In this document: one piece after another, positions 1-9,100 of the stretch | Layout of the letters: every line of letters starts with the position of its first letter | How positions within the stretch are numbered: the stretch's first letter is position 1 | Source: Rubrivirga litoralis | GTDB taxonomy: Bacteria > Bacteroidota > Rhodothermia > Rhodothermales > Rubricoccaceae | Direction of reading: 5' to 3' | Length of the DNA stretch: 64,000 nt | Assembly (NCBI RefSeq): GCF_031846415.1 | Contig: NZ_JAVRHT010000001.1 | Span: forward strand, 62,001 to 126,000 | The notes under the pieces: generated by a model | Database searches by the model: none | What the model was told of the DNA's origin: nothing | What the model saw: the letters and a program-made list of their open reading frames with translations, nothing else | Translations under genes and position numbers: made by a program

Positions 1-1
1 C

Positions 2-814
2 ACGCGGCCGCCCCGCCCCGGCTGCTTCGAGGCGTCGCCGGGCCACGTGTTTCTCGGGACGCTCGGGGGCGGGGTGGTCCTGGCTCGGCATGGGCGGGAG
101 ATCCTGGTCGACGGCGACGACCGCGAGGCGTTGACCTCGCTCGTGCTCGGGCAAGGGCTCGCAACCATCCTCCACCAGCGCGGCGTCCTGACGCTCCACG
201 CGAGTGCCGTCGCCGTCGAGGGCGGGGCGGTCGCGTTCCTGGGCGATCAGGGCGCCGGCAAGTCGACGACGGCGGCGGCGCTCGTCGAGCGGGGCGGACG
301 ACTCATCACGGACGACGTGCTGCCGGTGCGCAACCTCGACGCAGCAGCTCCGAGCGTCGCGGGCGGCTATCCGTTCCTCAAGGTGACGCAGGACACGGCA
401 CAGGCGCTGGACGACGACCTGAACGCCCTCCGCCCCGCCTATTCGGCTGTCGCCAAGTGGAGAAAGACCGTCTCAACGGTGTCCACGGCGTGCCCCCTGC
501 GCGCGGTCTACGTACTCGAGCCCGGACTAACTCTCCACACCGAACGGCTCTCCATTCTCGACGCGTTCCAGCAGGTCGCTCATCATGCGTTTACCGGCGC
601 CATTGCGCGCTCGACCGGATCCGGCGACCGCTGCCTTCGCAGTTACGCCGCGCTCGCCCGGTACGTCCCACTGTTTCGGCTGACGGTGCCCCGCTCACTC
701 GACGAGTTGCCCCGGCTAGCCGACTCTGTCGTCACGCACGCCCGCAGCGTGGCCACTCCCTCCAACGCGGGCTTTCCCTTTCACCACCCCGCCCTTTCGG
801 GCGCTTCGCTATGA
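2..814 (+). CDS. HprK-like serine kinase, 5' truncated at window edge
   Basis: The frame is open to the left edge, so the true start lies outside the window; an in-frame GTG occurs at 47. Counting from that GTG, a P-loop (GDQGAGKST, residues 66-74) follows an LHASAV strand, and DD at 89-90 follows. This is the arrangement of HPr kinase/phosphorylase-like ATPases. Such stand-alone HprK homologues are known in lasso-peptide and other RiPP loci, where some phosphorylate the peptide (family knowledge). Its stop overlaps the start of the peptide gene by four bases (ATGA at 811-814), so the two are probably translationally coupled. The substrate is inferred from context only. Confidence 0.75.
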   Translation, partial: TRPPRPGCFEASPGHVFLGTLGGGVVLARHGREILVDGDDREALTSLVLGQGLATILHQRGVLTLHASAVAVEGGAVAFLGDQGAGKSTTAAALVERGGRLITDDVLPVRNLDAAAPSVAGGYPFLKVTQDTAQALDDDLNALRPAYSAVAKWRKTVSTVSTACPLRAVYVLEPGLTLHTERLSILDAFQQVAHHAFTGAIARSTGSGDRCLRSYAALARYVPLFRLTVPRSLDELPRLADSVVTHARSVATPSNAGFPFHHPALSGASL

Positions 815-1017
815 CCTCCCGCACCCCCTCCGAGACGACACCCGCCGCGGCACCGCGCGCGTACGAGTCCCCATCGCTCATCGACCTCGGCCTGATCCAC
901 GACCGAACGGCGACCAACTGCGACATCCATCCCGGTGGGCCGGGCGGGCCGGGATCAGACTCCGGCGTCGTGGCCAACCCCGACTTCGACGACCGCTTCC
1001 CCCAGAAGCCATGCTGA
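811..1017 (+). CDS. RiPP precursor-like peptide with lasso leader motif, 68 aa
   Basis: Residues 18-33 match the lasso leader signature YxxPxLxxxGxxxxxT exactly: Y18, P21, L23, G27, T33. In lasso peptides that Thr is the penultimate leader residue, so the predicted core would be T35-C68. It contains C37, a GGPGGPG stretch (42-48) and a terminal C68. Counting from T35 there is no Asp or Glu at core position 7, 8 or 9, which ordinary lasso cyclisation needs. If the core instead began at G42 or G43, D50 would be acceptor 9 or 8. The gene overlaps the kinase by 4 bases and the hydrolase by 7 bases. Synthetase (B1, B2, C) genes would have to lie left of the window. A RiPP precursor is well supported by the motif; the final structure is unknown. 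Confidence 0.7.
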   Translation: MTSRTPSETTPAAAPRAYESPSLIDLGLIHDRTATNCDIHPGGPGGPGSDSGVVANPDFDDRFPQKPC

Positions 1018-1964
1018 GGGCGCTCGCTTCCCGTGCCCTCGACCCCATCGGCGTCCGGCTCTACCGCCGGTTCGTGTTCCGCCCCGCCCAGACGCCCCAG
1101 GCGCGCCCCGAGGGCGGGGCGGCGTCCAGGGCGTGGGAGTCCGTCTGGTGCTCCCGGTCCGACGGGCACGGCGTGGCCGGGCTCTGGGGACGAGCCGAGG
1201 GCGGAGCGCGCGGCGTCGCCGTCTGCGCGCACCCGTTCAAGCGGAGCGGGAAAGGGTTCTTTCTGGAGCACGGCCATGCCGCCATGCTCCGCCGGGCGGG
1301 GTACCACGTCCTCCTGTTCGACTTCGGCGGGTTTGGCGAGACCCCGCAGCAGAGCGTCCTCTTCCCCCGCGACGTGCTCGCAGCCGGTGAGGAGGCGGAG
1401 CGACGGGCGCCGGGGCTGCCGGTCGGCTTCCTCGGCGTGTGCTTCGGGGCCGTCTACGGCGCCTGCGCCTTCGCGACGCCAGGCCACCCGTTCCAGGCCG
1501 CCGTCCTCGACGCGCCGTACGCGAACGAGGTCGATGCGCTCCATGCCATGTCGAACAGCGACGCGCCGTCGCGCGCGCGCCGCGTGCAGAGCGCGGTCGT
1601 GCGGTGGGGACGGCCGCTGTTCCCAACTCTCAACCCGCTCCGCCAAGCGTCTCGGGCCACCGGCCTACGCGGCGTGCTGATGATCGCGGGCGGGGCGGAC
1701 GACCTCTCGCCCCCGGCCGGCGTCCGCCGCTACGTGCCGGCGTTCGCGCGGGCCGGCATCCGCTGCGAGCGGTGGACGGTCGCTGTCGCCGAGCACCTCG
1801 ACGCGTTCAAGACGGCGCCGGAGGCGTACGCCGAGCGGGTCGTCTCGTTTTTCGACCGGCACCTGGCCCCGCCCGCCGAGTGCTCGGCCCCGGTACGCAC
1901 TGACCGCCCCGCCCGCACGTCTCGGTCGGGGTGGACCGCCCCGCTCGTTCCTGCTAGGCGGTAA
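1011..1964 (+). CDS. alpha/beta hydrolase with Cys nucleophile
   Basis: 317 aa. The fold is shown by an early AHPF segment (residues 73-76), the FDFGGFG strand-turn (103-109), the nucleophile elbow GVCFG with Cys144 in place of the usual Ser, an acidic residue at D230/D231 and a His at 262 (AEHLD). A Cys nucleophile is seen in dienelactone-hydrolase-like enzymes. The ATG at 1011 lies inside the last codons of the precursor peptide gene, so translation is coupled. It may hydrolyse or release the RiPP product, or confer immunity, but that is inference; it could equally act on an unrelated ester. The last ~35 residues are low complexity and coincide with GC boxes. Confidence 0.8.
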   Translation: MLRALASRALDPIGVRLYRRFVFRPAQTPQARPEGGAASRAWESVWCSRSDGHGVAGLWGRAEGGARGVAVCAHPFKRSGKGFFLEHGHAAMLRRAGYHVLLFDFGGFGETPQQSVLFPRDVLAAGEEAERRAPGLPVGFLGVCFGAVYGACAFATPGHPFQAAVLDAPYANEVDALHAMSNSDAPSRARRVQSAVVRWGRPLFPTLNPLRQASRATGLRGVLMIAGGADDLSPPAGVRRYVPAFARAGIRCERWTVAVAEHLDAFKTAPEAYAERVVSFFDRHLAPPAECSAPVRTDRPARTSRSGWTAPLVPARR

Positions 1965-1993
1965 ACGACCGTTTCAGTCCCCACCCCGCCCAT

Positions 1994-2299
1994 TCAGCGC
2001 GTAGGAAGCCGAATCGTCGGGTCGTCGGGGTCCGGGCGGTAGAGCGTCGCGTTGCGGCCGACCGTCTGCACGACGGCTGCGCCGTCGATCTTCTGAGCGA
2101 GCGCCTGCGCTGTCGTGCGGGCGTCATCGGGCGCCGCCTCCAGCACGCGGACCTTGACCACCTCGTGCGTCGCGAACGTCTGGCGGAGCGCGTCGACCGC
2201 CGCCTCCGTCACGCCCTCCTTGCCGATGTGGGCGACGGGCTTGAGGCTGTGGGCGAGGCCGCGGAGGTGGGCGCGTTGCTTCGAGGTCAGGTCGGGCAC
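1994..2299 (-). CDS. yhbY: YhbY family RNA-binding protein (CRM domain)
   Basis: 101 aa from a GTG at 2299 (VPDLTSKQRAHLRG). The protein is essentially one CRS1-YhbY domain: LTSKQRAHLRGLAHSLKP, then the GKEG loop, then a beta strand HEVVKVRVL. YhbY homologues bind the assembling large ribosomal subunit (family knowledge). The open frame extends upstream to 2419, but the extra residues are encoded by GC-box repeats and do not look like protein, so the GTG next to the conserved domain was chosen. It is divergent from the secreted repeat protein at 2497. Confidence 0.88.
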   Translation of the reverse strand: MPDLTSKQRAHLRGLAHSLKPVAHIGKEGVTEAAVDALRQTFATHEVVKVRVLEAAPDDARTTAQALAQKIDGAAVVQTVGRNATLYRPDPDDPTIRLPTR

Positions 2300-2496
2300 G
2301 GGGCGAGTCTGGGGCGGGGTGGGGGCGGCTCGGATCAACCCGCCCCGCCCCCGGCCGTTCCGTCGGAGCGGGGTGGCCTCCGCTGAAGGCCGCCCCGCCC
2401 GCGCGTCTGGGAGCAGCATGGGGCGGGGCGGAGCATGAGCGGCGTGTGAAGGGCGTAGACTTCCGCCCGTCCACCCTGCCCCCTGCGTTCGTTCCC
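2300..2496. other. divergent spacer full of GC boxes
   Basis: This is the spacer between divergent yhbY and the secreted Asp-box protein. It holds several copies of the 11-bp box in both orientations, including CCGCCCCGCCC near 2391 and GGGCGGGGCGG near 2421. No convincing promoter hexamers or ribosome-binding site could be picked out. Confidence 0.6.
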
Positions 2497-5400
2497 ATGC
2501 GCCTCTTGCTCCTCAGTCTCACTGGACTCCTGCTCGGCGCGGTCGGTCCCCGTGCCCAACCCGCCCCCGTCGACTCGGCGCTGTTCTCGTCGCTCGAGTA
2601 CCGGCTCGTCGGCCCGTTCCGGGGTGGGCGCGCGTCGGGCGTCGCCGGCATCGCGGGCGACCCGCTGACCTACTACCAGGCCGCGACCGGCGGCGGCGTG
2701 TGGCGGACGACCGACGCCGGCGGCACGTGGGAGAACATCTCCGACGGCTCCTTCGGCGGCTCGATCGGGAGCGTGGCCGTCGCGCCCAGTGACCCCAACG
2801 TGATCTATGTCGGGGGCGGGGAAAAGTCGCTCCGCGGCAACGTGTCGCCGGGCTGGGGGATGTGGAAAAGCGAGGACGCGGGCCGTTCGTGGCGGAGCCT
2901 CGGGTTCGAGGGCGGCCAGCACATCCCGCGCATGGTGGTCCACCCCCGGGACGAGGACGTGGTCTACGCGGCCGTCCTCGGCCACGCGTTCGGCCCGAAC
3001 GCGGACCGCGGCGTCTTCCGCTCGACGGACGGCGGCGACACGTGGGAGCACGTCCTGTTCGTCAACGAGGACGCGGGCGCCTTCGAGCTCGAAATGGACC
3101 CGACCAACCCGCGCATCCTCTACGCCAGCATCTGGCGCGTCCGCCGCACGCCGTACAGCTTCTCGTCGGGCGGGGAGGGCTCGTCGATCTGGAAGTCGAC
3201 CGACGGCGGCGACACGTGGACCGACATCTCGAATCGTGAGGGGCTCCCCGACGGCATCTGGGGCATCAGCGCCGTCTCGATCTCGCCGGCCGACCCCGAC
3301 CGCGTCTACGCGCTCGTCGAGAACGAGGACGGCGGCCTCTTCCGGTCCGACGACGCCGGCGAGACCTGGACGCGCGTCTCGACCGACCGCAACCTGCGCC
3401 AGCGCGCCTGGTACTTCACGCGCCTCGGCGCCGACCCGCAAGACCCCGACAAGGTCTGGGTCCTCAACGTCCAGCTCTGGGTGAGCACCGACGGCGGCAA
3501 GACGTTCGAGAGCGTGGATACGCCGCACGCCGACCACCACGACATCTGGATCGCGCCCGAAGACGGCGACCGGATCGTGATCGCCGACGACGGCGGCGCC
3601 CAGGTCACGTTCGACGGCGGGCGGACGTGGAGCACCTACATGAACCAGCCGACGGCTCAGTTCTACCGCGTCACGACGGACACCCACTTCCCGTACCGCA
3701 TCTACGGCGGCCAGCAGGACAACTCGACCATCCGCATCGCCCACCGGAGCGCCGGCGGCACGATCACCGAGCGCGACTGGGAGCCCTCGGCCGGCGGCGA
3801 GTCGGGCTGGCTCGCCCCGCACCCCGAGGACCCGGACATCGTATTCGGTGGCTCCTACGGCGGCTTCCTCCAGATGGTCAACCACCGGACGGGCGAGAGC
3901 CGGATCGTCAACGTGTGGCCGGAGAACCCGATCGGGGCGCCGGCGAAAGACCTGAAGATCCGGTTTCAGTGGAACTTCCCGCTCCTGTTCTCGCAGTACC
4001 GAGACGAGGCAACAGGCGATTACCCGCTCTACGCGGCTGGAAACCACCTCTACCGCTCGCTTAACCTAGGCCAATCGTGGGAGCGCATCTCACCTGACCT
4101 CACGCGCGCCGATCCTGAAACGCTGGGCTCGTCGGGCGGCCCGATCACGCAGGACAACACGAGCGTCGAGTACTACGGGACGATCTTCGCGCTCGCCGAG
4201 AGCCCGCACGAGCCCGGCGTCCTGTGGGTCGGCAGCGACGACGGCCTGCTCCACGTGACACGCGACGGGGGCGGGGCGTGGACCGACGCCACCCCGCCCG
4301 TGCGCCTTCTGCCCGAGGGCTCGATGATCAACTCGGTTGAGCCCGATCCCCGGCGCCCCGGCGGCCTCTACGTCGCCGCCACGCGCTATAAGGTCGACGA
4401 CTTCCGCCCGTTCCTGCTCCACACGGACGACTACGGCCAGTCCTGGCGCCGCATCGATGAGGGCATCCCCGACGGCGCCTTTACGCGCGTGATCCGTGCG
4501 GACCCCGCCCGCCCGGGGCTCCTCTACACTGGCACAGAGCAAGGCATGTACGTCTCGTTCAGCGACGGGGCGGGGTGGCAGCCGTTCCAGCTGAACCTGC
4601 CCGTTGTCCCCATCACCGACCTTGCCGTGCGGCAGGGCGAACTCGTCGTCGCCACGCAGGGGCGGAGCTTTTGGGTGCTCGACGACCTGACGCCGCTCTA
4701 CCAGATCAACTCGGCCGTCGCTGAGGCCGACGTGTGGCTGTTCCAGCCCAAGTCGACCTACCGCGTCGACGGCTACCGCTCGACGGACACGCGCGCGGCG
4801 GGGACGAACCCGGAGCCCGGCGTGACGATCCACTACCGCCTCGCCGAGGCGCCTGACAGCACGGAAACGGTGGCTCTCCGCATCCTCGACCGCGACGGCG
4901 AGACGGTCCAGACGTTCACGTCGGATGCCGAGGACGACGGCCTCCAGATGCCCACGAAGGTTGGCATGAACCGCGTCGTCTGGGGCCGCCGCTACCCGGA
5001 CGCGGCCCGGTTCGACGGCATGATCTTCTGGGGCGGCGGCCTGAGCGGGCCGGAAGCCGTGCCCGGCACCTACACCGCGCGCCTCATCGTGGGCGAGGAC
5101 AGTCTGGAGCGCCCGTTCGAGATCCGCCTCGACCCCCGCTCGTCGGCCACGCCGGCGGACTTGGAGGCGCAGTTCGTGTTTCTCCGCGAGGTCCGCGACA
5201 AGGTGACCGAGGTGAATGAGTCCGTCGGCCGCGTCCGCGACCTGCGCAATCAAGTCAACGCGTACCTCGAGCGCCTCCCCGTCCAGGCAACGGGTGCCGA
5301 CACGGTCCGCGCGGCGGGGGAGAGCCTGGTGGAGCGGATGACGGCCGTCGAAGAGGCGCTGTACGAGACGCGGAGCCAGAGCCGACAGGACCCGCTGAAC

Positions 5401-5625
5401 TACGGGATCAACCTGGGCAACGAGCTCTCGGCACTGGGCGGGACCGTCGCCGCCGGCGACTTCCGGCCGACGGACCAGGCCTACGCCTACCGCGACGAGG
5501 TGATGGCAGAGATCGAGGCCGAACTCGTCACGCTCCGCCAGATCCTCGACCGCGACGTGCCCGCGTTCAACGCGCTCGTCCGCGAGCAGGCGCTGCCCGT
5601 CATCGTACCCACGGACGCCGACTGA
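2497..5625 (+). CDS. secreted Asp-box (sortilin/BNR-like) beta-propeller protein
   Basis: 1042 aa from the ATG at 2497, which begins a clear signal peptide: MR, a Leu-rich core, and a cleavage region ending in RAQP. An upstream in-frame GTG at 2446 would bury the signal, so it was rejected. The body contains at least eight Asp-box motifs of the form S/T-x-D-x-G-x-T-W (for example TTDAGGTW, STDGGDTW twice, SDDAGETW, TFDGGRTW), so one or two beta-propellers are expected. The last ~250 residues hold an Fn3-like region and then a helical, coiled-coil-like tail. This architecture is the large VPS10/sortilin-domain glycosyl-hydrolase-like family common in Bacteroidota. Catalytic activity is not established for the family. 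It is exported to the periplasm or cell surface. Confidence 0.85.
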   Translation: MRLLLLSLTGLLLGAVGPRAQPAPVDSALFSSLEYRLVGPFRGGRASGVAGIAGDPLTYYQAATGGGVWRTTDAGGTWENISDGSFGGSIGSVAVAPSDPNVIYVGGGEKSLRGNVSPGWGMWKSEDAGRSWRSLGFEGGQHIPRMVVHPRDEDVVYAAVLGHAFGPNADRGVFRSTDGGDTWEHVLFVNEDAGAFELEMDPTNPRILYASIWRVRRTPYSFSSGGEGSSIWKSTDGGDTWTDISNREGLPDGIWGISAVSISPADPDRVYALVENEDGGLFRSDDAGETWTRVSTDRNLRQRAWYFTRLGADPQDPDKVWVLNVQLWVSTDGGKTFESVDTPHADHHDIWIAPEDGDRIVIADDGGAQVTFDGGRTWSTYMNQPTAQFYRVTTDTHFPYRIYGGQQDNSTIRIAHRSAGGTITERDWEPSAGGESGWLAPHPEDPDIVFGGSYGGFLQMVNHRTGESRIVNVWPENPIGAPAKDLKIRFQWNFPLLFSQYRDEATGDYPLYAAGNHLYRSLNLGQSWERISPDLTRADPETLGSSGGPITQDNTSVEYYGTIFALAESPHEPGVLWVGSDDGLLHVTRDGGGAWTDATPPVRLLPEGSMINSVEPDPRRPGGLYVAATRYKVDDFRPFLLHTDDYGQSWRRIDEGIPDGAFTRVIRADPARPGLLYTGTEQGMYVSFSDGAGWQPFQLNLPVVPITDLAVRQGELVVATQGRSFWVLDDLTPLYQINSAVAEADVWLFQPKSTYRVDGYRSTDTRAAGTNPEPGVTIHYRLAEAPDSTETVALRILDRDGETVQTFTSDAEDDGLQMPTKVGMNRVVWGRRYPDAARFDGMIFWGGGLSGPEAVPGTYTARLIVGEDSLERPFEIRLDPRSSATPADLEAQFVFLREVRDKVTEVNESVGRVRDLRNQVNAYLERLPVQATGADTVRAAGESLVERMTAVEEALYETRSQSRQDPLNYGINLGNELSALGGTVAAGDFRPTDQAYAYRDEVMAEIEAELVTLRQILDRDVPAFNALVREQALPVIVPTDAD

Positions 5626-5660
5626 CCGCCCCGCCCGCGCGAACCGGCGGGGCGGGGCGG
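5626..5660 (+). terminator. GC-box hairpin after the Asp-box gene
   Basis: It starts one base after the stop codon. Arms CCGCCCCGCCC (5626-5636) and GGGCGGGGCGG (5650-5660) are perfectly complementary with a 13-base loop. There is no T tract, so termination is inferred from position and stem strength. Confidence 0.55.
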
Positions 5661-5689
5661 CGTAGGGAGCGCGTGCACCGCCCCGCCCT

Positions 5690-6133
5690 ATGACGTTCCG
5701 CTCCCTCCTGTTCGGCACCGGCACCACGTCGCGCCTGACCGACCTCGGCCTCCTGCTGATCCGGCTCGGGTTCGGCCTCACGCTCGCGTTCGCGCACGGC
5801 CTGGGGAAGCTCCCGCCCTCCCCAGGGTTCGTAGACGGCGTCGCCGCGATCGGCTTTCCGCTCCCGACCCTGTTCGCATGGGCGGCGGGCCTGGCCGAGT
5901 TCGTCGGCGGCCTCTTGCTTGCCGTCGGCCTCCTTACGCGGCCCGCTGGGCTCTTCGTCGCCTTCACGCTCGGCGTCGCCGCGTTCGGACGGCACGCGGG
6001 GGACGCGTTCACGGACCGCGAACTCGCCCTCCTCTATCTCGTCGTCGGCCTCGCGTTCGCCGTCATGGGGGCGGGGCGGTACGCGGTCGACACGGCGATC
6101 CGCCGGCGGAACCCGAGCTACACCTACACCTGA
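5690..6133 (+). CDS. DoxX family membrane protein
   Basis: 147 aa with four hydrophobic segments, at about residues 15-37, 57-80, 85-105 and 115-135. The layout is that of DoxX: LLLIRLGFGLTLAFAHGLGK, then a loop, then LAEFVGGLLLAVGLLTRPAG. Members are inner-membrane proteins of poorly defined, often redox-linked, function. A complete CCGCCCCGCCC box lies one base upstream of the ATG, where a Shine-Dalgarno would normally be. Its last 10 bases overlap the 3' end of mfd on the other strand. Confidence 0.88.
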   Translation: MTFRSLLFGTGTTSRLTDLGLLLIRLGFGLTLAFAHGLGKLPPSPGFVDGVAAIGFPLPTLFAWAAGLAEFVGGLLLAVGLLTRPAGLFVAFTLGVAAFGRHAGDAFTDRELALLYLVVGLAFAVMGAGRYAVDTAIRRRNPSYTYT

Positions 6134-9100
6134 GCTGGCTCGGGCGGGGCGGTGGCCTCGACAGCTGCGGCCAACGTCTCCAGCACCTCGCGTGCGTCGG
6201 CGAGCGTTGACACGTCCTGGACGATTGCGCGGAGCTTGCCCGAGCGGCTGTCCTTCATGGCGTAGCGCCGGCCCAGGCCGTTGAGGGCCTGGAGGAAACG
6301 GTCGAACACCTTCGTGTGGAAGTACGGGTCGTCTTTCGGCTCCGGGACCGTCAGGAACAGGCGCTCGTTTTTCCACACCACGCGCGGCAGCCGCAGCCGC
6401 ATGGCGAGCGGGCGCATGGCGGCCAGCCCCAGCAGCGTGCCAACCTCGGGCGGGGCGGGGCCGAAGCGGTCTTCGAGCTCGGCCTTGAACTCAGCGACCG
6501 CTTCGTCCGTCTCGACGTCGGCGATTCGGCGGTACAGGTTGAGCCGCTCGACCGGGTTCGTGACGTAGTCTTGGGGGATGAACACGTCGTCGTCCACATC
6601 GACCGTGGGCTCGGGCGGGGGCGGGGCAGTGTCCTGATCGGCGAAGACCTCGGCGAACTCGTCGGCGCGAAGCTCCTGCACGGCCTCGTCCAGGATTTTG
6701 TGGTACGTCTCGAAGCCGACGTCCTCGATAAACCCTGACTGCTCGGCGCCGAGCATGTTGCCGGCCCCGCGGATGTCGAGGTCGCGCATGGACAGGTTGA
6801 ACCCAGCGCCCAGGTCCGAAAACTCCTCGACGGCCTGGAGCCGCTGCCGCGCCTCTTTGGTCAGGCTGTGGACGCTGGGGACGAGCAGGTAGCAGAACGC
6901 CCGCTGGTCGTTGCGGCCAACCCGCCCGCGCAGCTGGTGGAGGTCGGCCAGCCCGTGGCGCTCGGCGTGGTCGATGATGATGGTGTTGGCGTTCGACACG
7001 TCGAGCCCGCTCTCGACGATGTTGGTGCAGACGAGGACGTCGTACTCGCGGTCCATGAACCCGAGCATGGCCTTTTCGAGCTCCGACGGCGACATCTGCC
7101 CGTGCGCCGTCCGAATGCGTACGTCGGGGACGAGCGAGCGGATGATGGCCGCCATCTCGTCGATCGTCTGCACGCGGTTGTGGATAAAGAACACCTGACC
7201 ACCCCGCCCGACCTCGTAGAGGACGGCGTCGCGGATGAGGTCGCGGTTGAACGTGTGGATCTCAGTCGTGACCGGCTGCCGGTTCTGCGGCGGCGTCTGG
7301 ATGAGCGACAGGTCGCGGGCGCCGAGCAGCGAGAACTGGAGCGTGCGCGGGATCGGCGTGGCGGTCAGCGTGAGCGTGTCGACGTTGGGGCGGAGCTTGC
7401 GGAGCTTTTCCTTGGAGCCCACGCCGAACCGCTGCTCCTCGTCCACGACGAGCAGGCCGAGGTCCTTGAACTCGATGTCTTTCGAGAGCACCCGCTGCGT
7501 ACCGATCACAACGTCGACCTCGCCCGTCTTTAGCTTGGCGACCACCTCCTTCTGCTCGGCCGGCGTGACGAACCGGCTCAGTTGGGCGATGCGGATAGGG
7601 AAGCGGCCCATGCGCTTCGTGAACGTCTCGGTGTGCTGCCTCGCGAGGACCGTCGTCGGCACCACGACGGCCACCTGCTTCCCCTCCTGGACCGCCTTGA
7701 ACGCGGCGCGGACGGCCACCTCGGTCTTGCCGAACCCGACGTCGCCGCAGACGAGGCGGTCCATCGGGATCGGCTGCTGCATGTCCTCCTTGATCGCGTC
7801 AATGGCCGCTGCCTGGTCGGGCGTCTCGTCGAACTCGAAGGCGGCTTCGAGCTCGCGCTGCCAGATCGTGTCGCCCTTGAAGGCGAAGCCCTGCGAGGCG
7901 CGCCGCTTCGCGTAGATCTTGATGAGGTCGCGGGCGATGTCCTTGACGCGCTTCTTGGTCCGCGCCTTGAGGCGGTCCCAGGCGCCCGTTCCCAGCTTGG
8001 TCAGCTTGGGCTGGTGGCCTTCCTTGCCGGTGTACTTGTGCAGCTTGTGGAGCGCCGCCACGTTGACGAAGAGCTCGTCGCCGCCTTTGAAGAGGAGCCG
8101 GACCGCCTCCTGCTTCTGCTCTCGCACCGTGATCGTCTGCATCCCCGCGAACTTGCCGATCCCGTAGTCCACGTGGACCACGAAGTCGCCGGGGCGGAGC
8201 GCCTTGACCTCGCGGAGCGACAGACCACCCCGCGCCTTCGCCTTTTTCCGCGACGTGGGCCGGTGGTAGCGGTTGAACAGCTGGTGGTCGGTGTAGACGG
8301 CTAGGCCGGCCGCGGGCACCTCAAACCCCTCGTGAAGCGACTCGACCAGGAGATCCGCCTTGGGCGGCTTGCCCGTTTCCAGATCGCCGCCGAGCAGCTC
8401 CCACAGCCGGTTTTTCTGTGATGCGCTGTCGCAGAGCACGACATAATCCGTTCCGCCCCGCCCGTCGATGTCGTCGCGGAGGCGGCCGAGGTCGCCGTTG
8501 TACGACGGCTGCGGCGTCGCCGCGAGCTCCAGCGTCCGGTCGCCTTCGCCCGAGAACGTGCCGAAGAGGAGGGCGGGGCGGGTTGTGATGAGCGCCGAGA
8601 GCGCCCCGCCCGCGAGATACTGCGTCTCGGGCGGGGTGGGCGGCTCCTCGTCCTCGTCGAGCGCGTCGACGCGTTCGGTGTACGCTTCGGCCGCCGCGTC
8701 GTACAGCTCCTGCGCCTTCTCGACGAGCCGCTGCGCGTCGAACAGCGCCAGCGGCGTCTGGGCGGGGAGGTAGTCGAGCGGCGTGACGTGGCCCGCTTCG
8801 GCGTACCGCTCGGCGTCCAGGTTGGGCACGAGCCGCGTCGACTCCAGCCGCGTGATCGACCGCTGCGACTGCGGGTCGAACTCGCGGATCTGGTCGACCT
8901 CGTCGCCGAAAAACTCCAGGCGCACCGGGTAGCCGCCGGCGAACGGGTACACGTCGAGGATGCCGCCGCGGAGCGCCAGCTCGCCGGGCTCGCTCACGAA
9001 CTCGACGGGCTGGAAGCCCTGCCCGCTCAGGCGGTCCATGAGCTCCTCGGGCGGGGCGGTGTCGCCCACGCGGATCGTCAGCGTCTCGTCGGAGACGGTC

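Noticed and set aside
2446..2496. Upstream GTG start for the Asp-box protein.
   Set aside because: It would place 17 residues before a well-formed signal peptide; the ATG at 2497 is the better start.
4090..6012. Long antisense frames opposite the Asp-box gene, gyrB, murD and ftsW.
   Set aside because: They are Arg/Ala/Val-rich, lack family motifs, and overlap strongly supported genes on the other strand.
7179..7187. A second exact DnaA box (TGTGGATAA).
   Set aside because: It lies in the invariant FIHNR codons of mfd, so protein constraint explains it.
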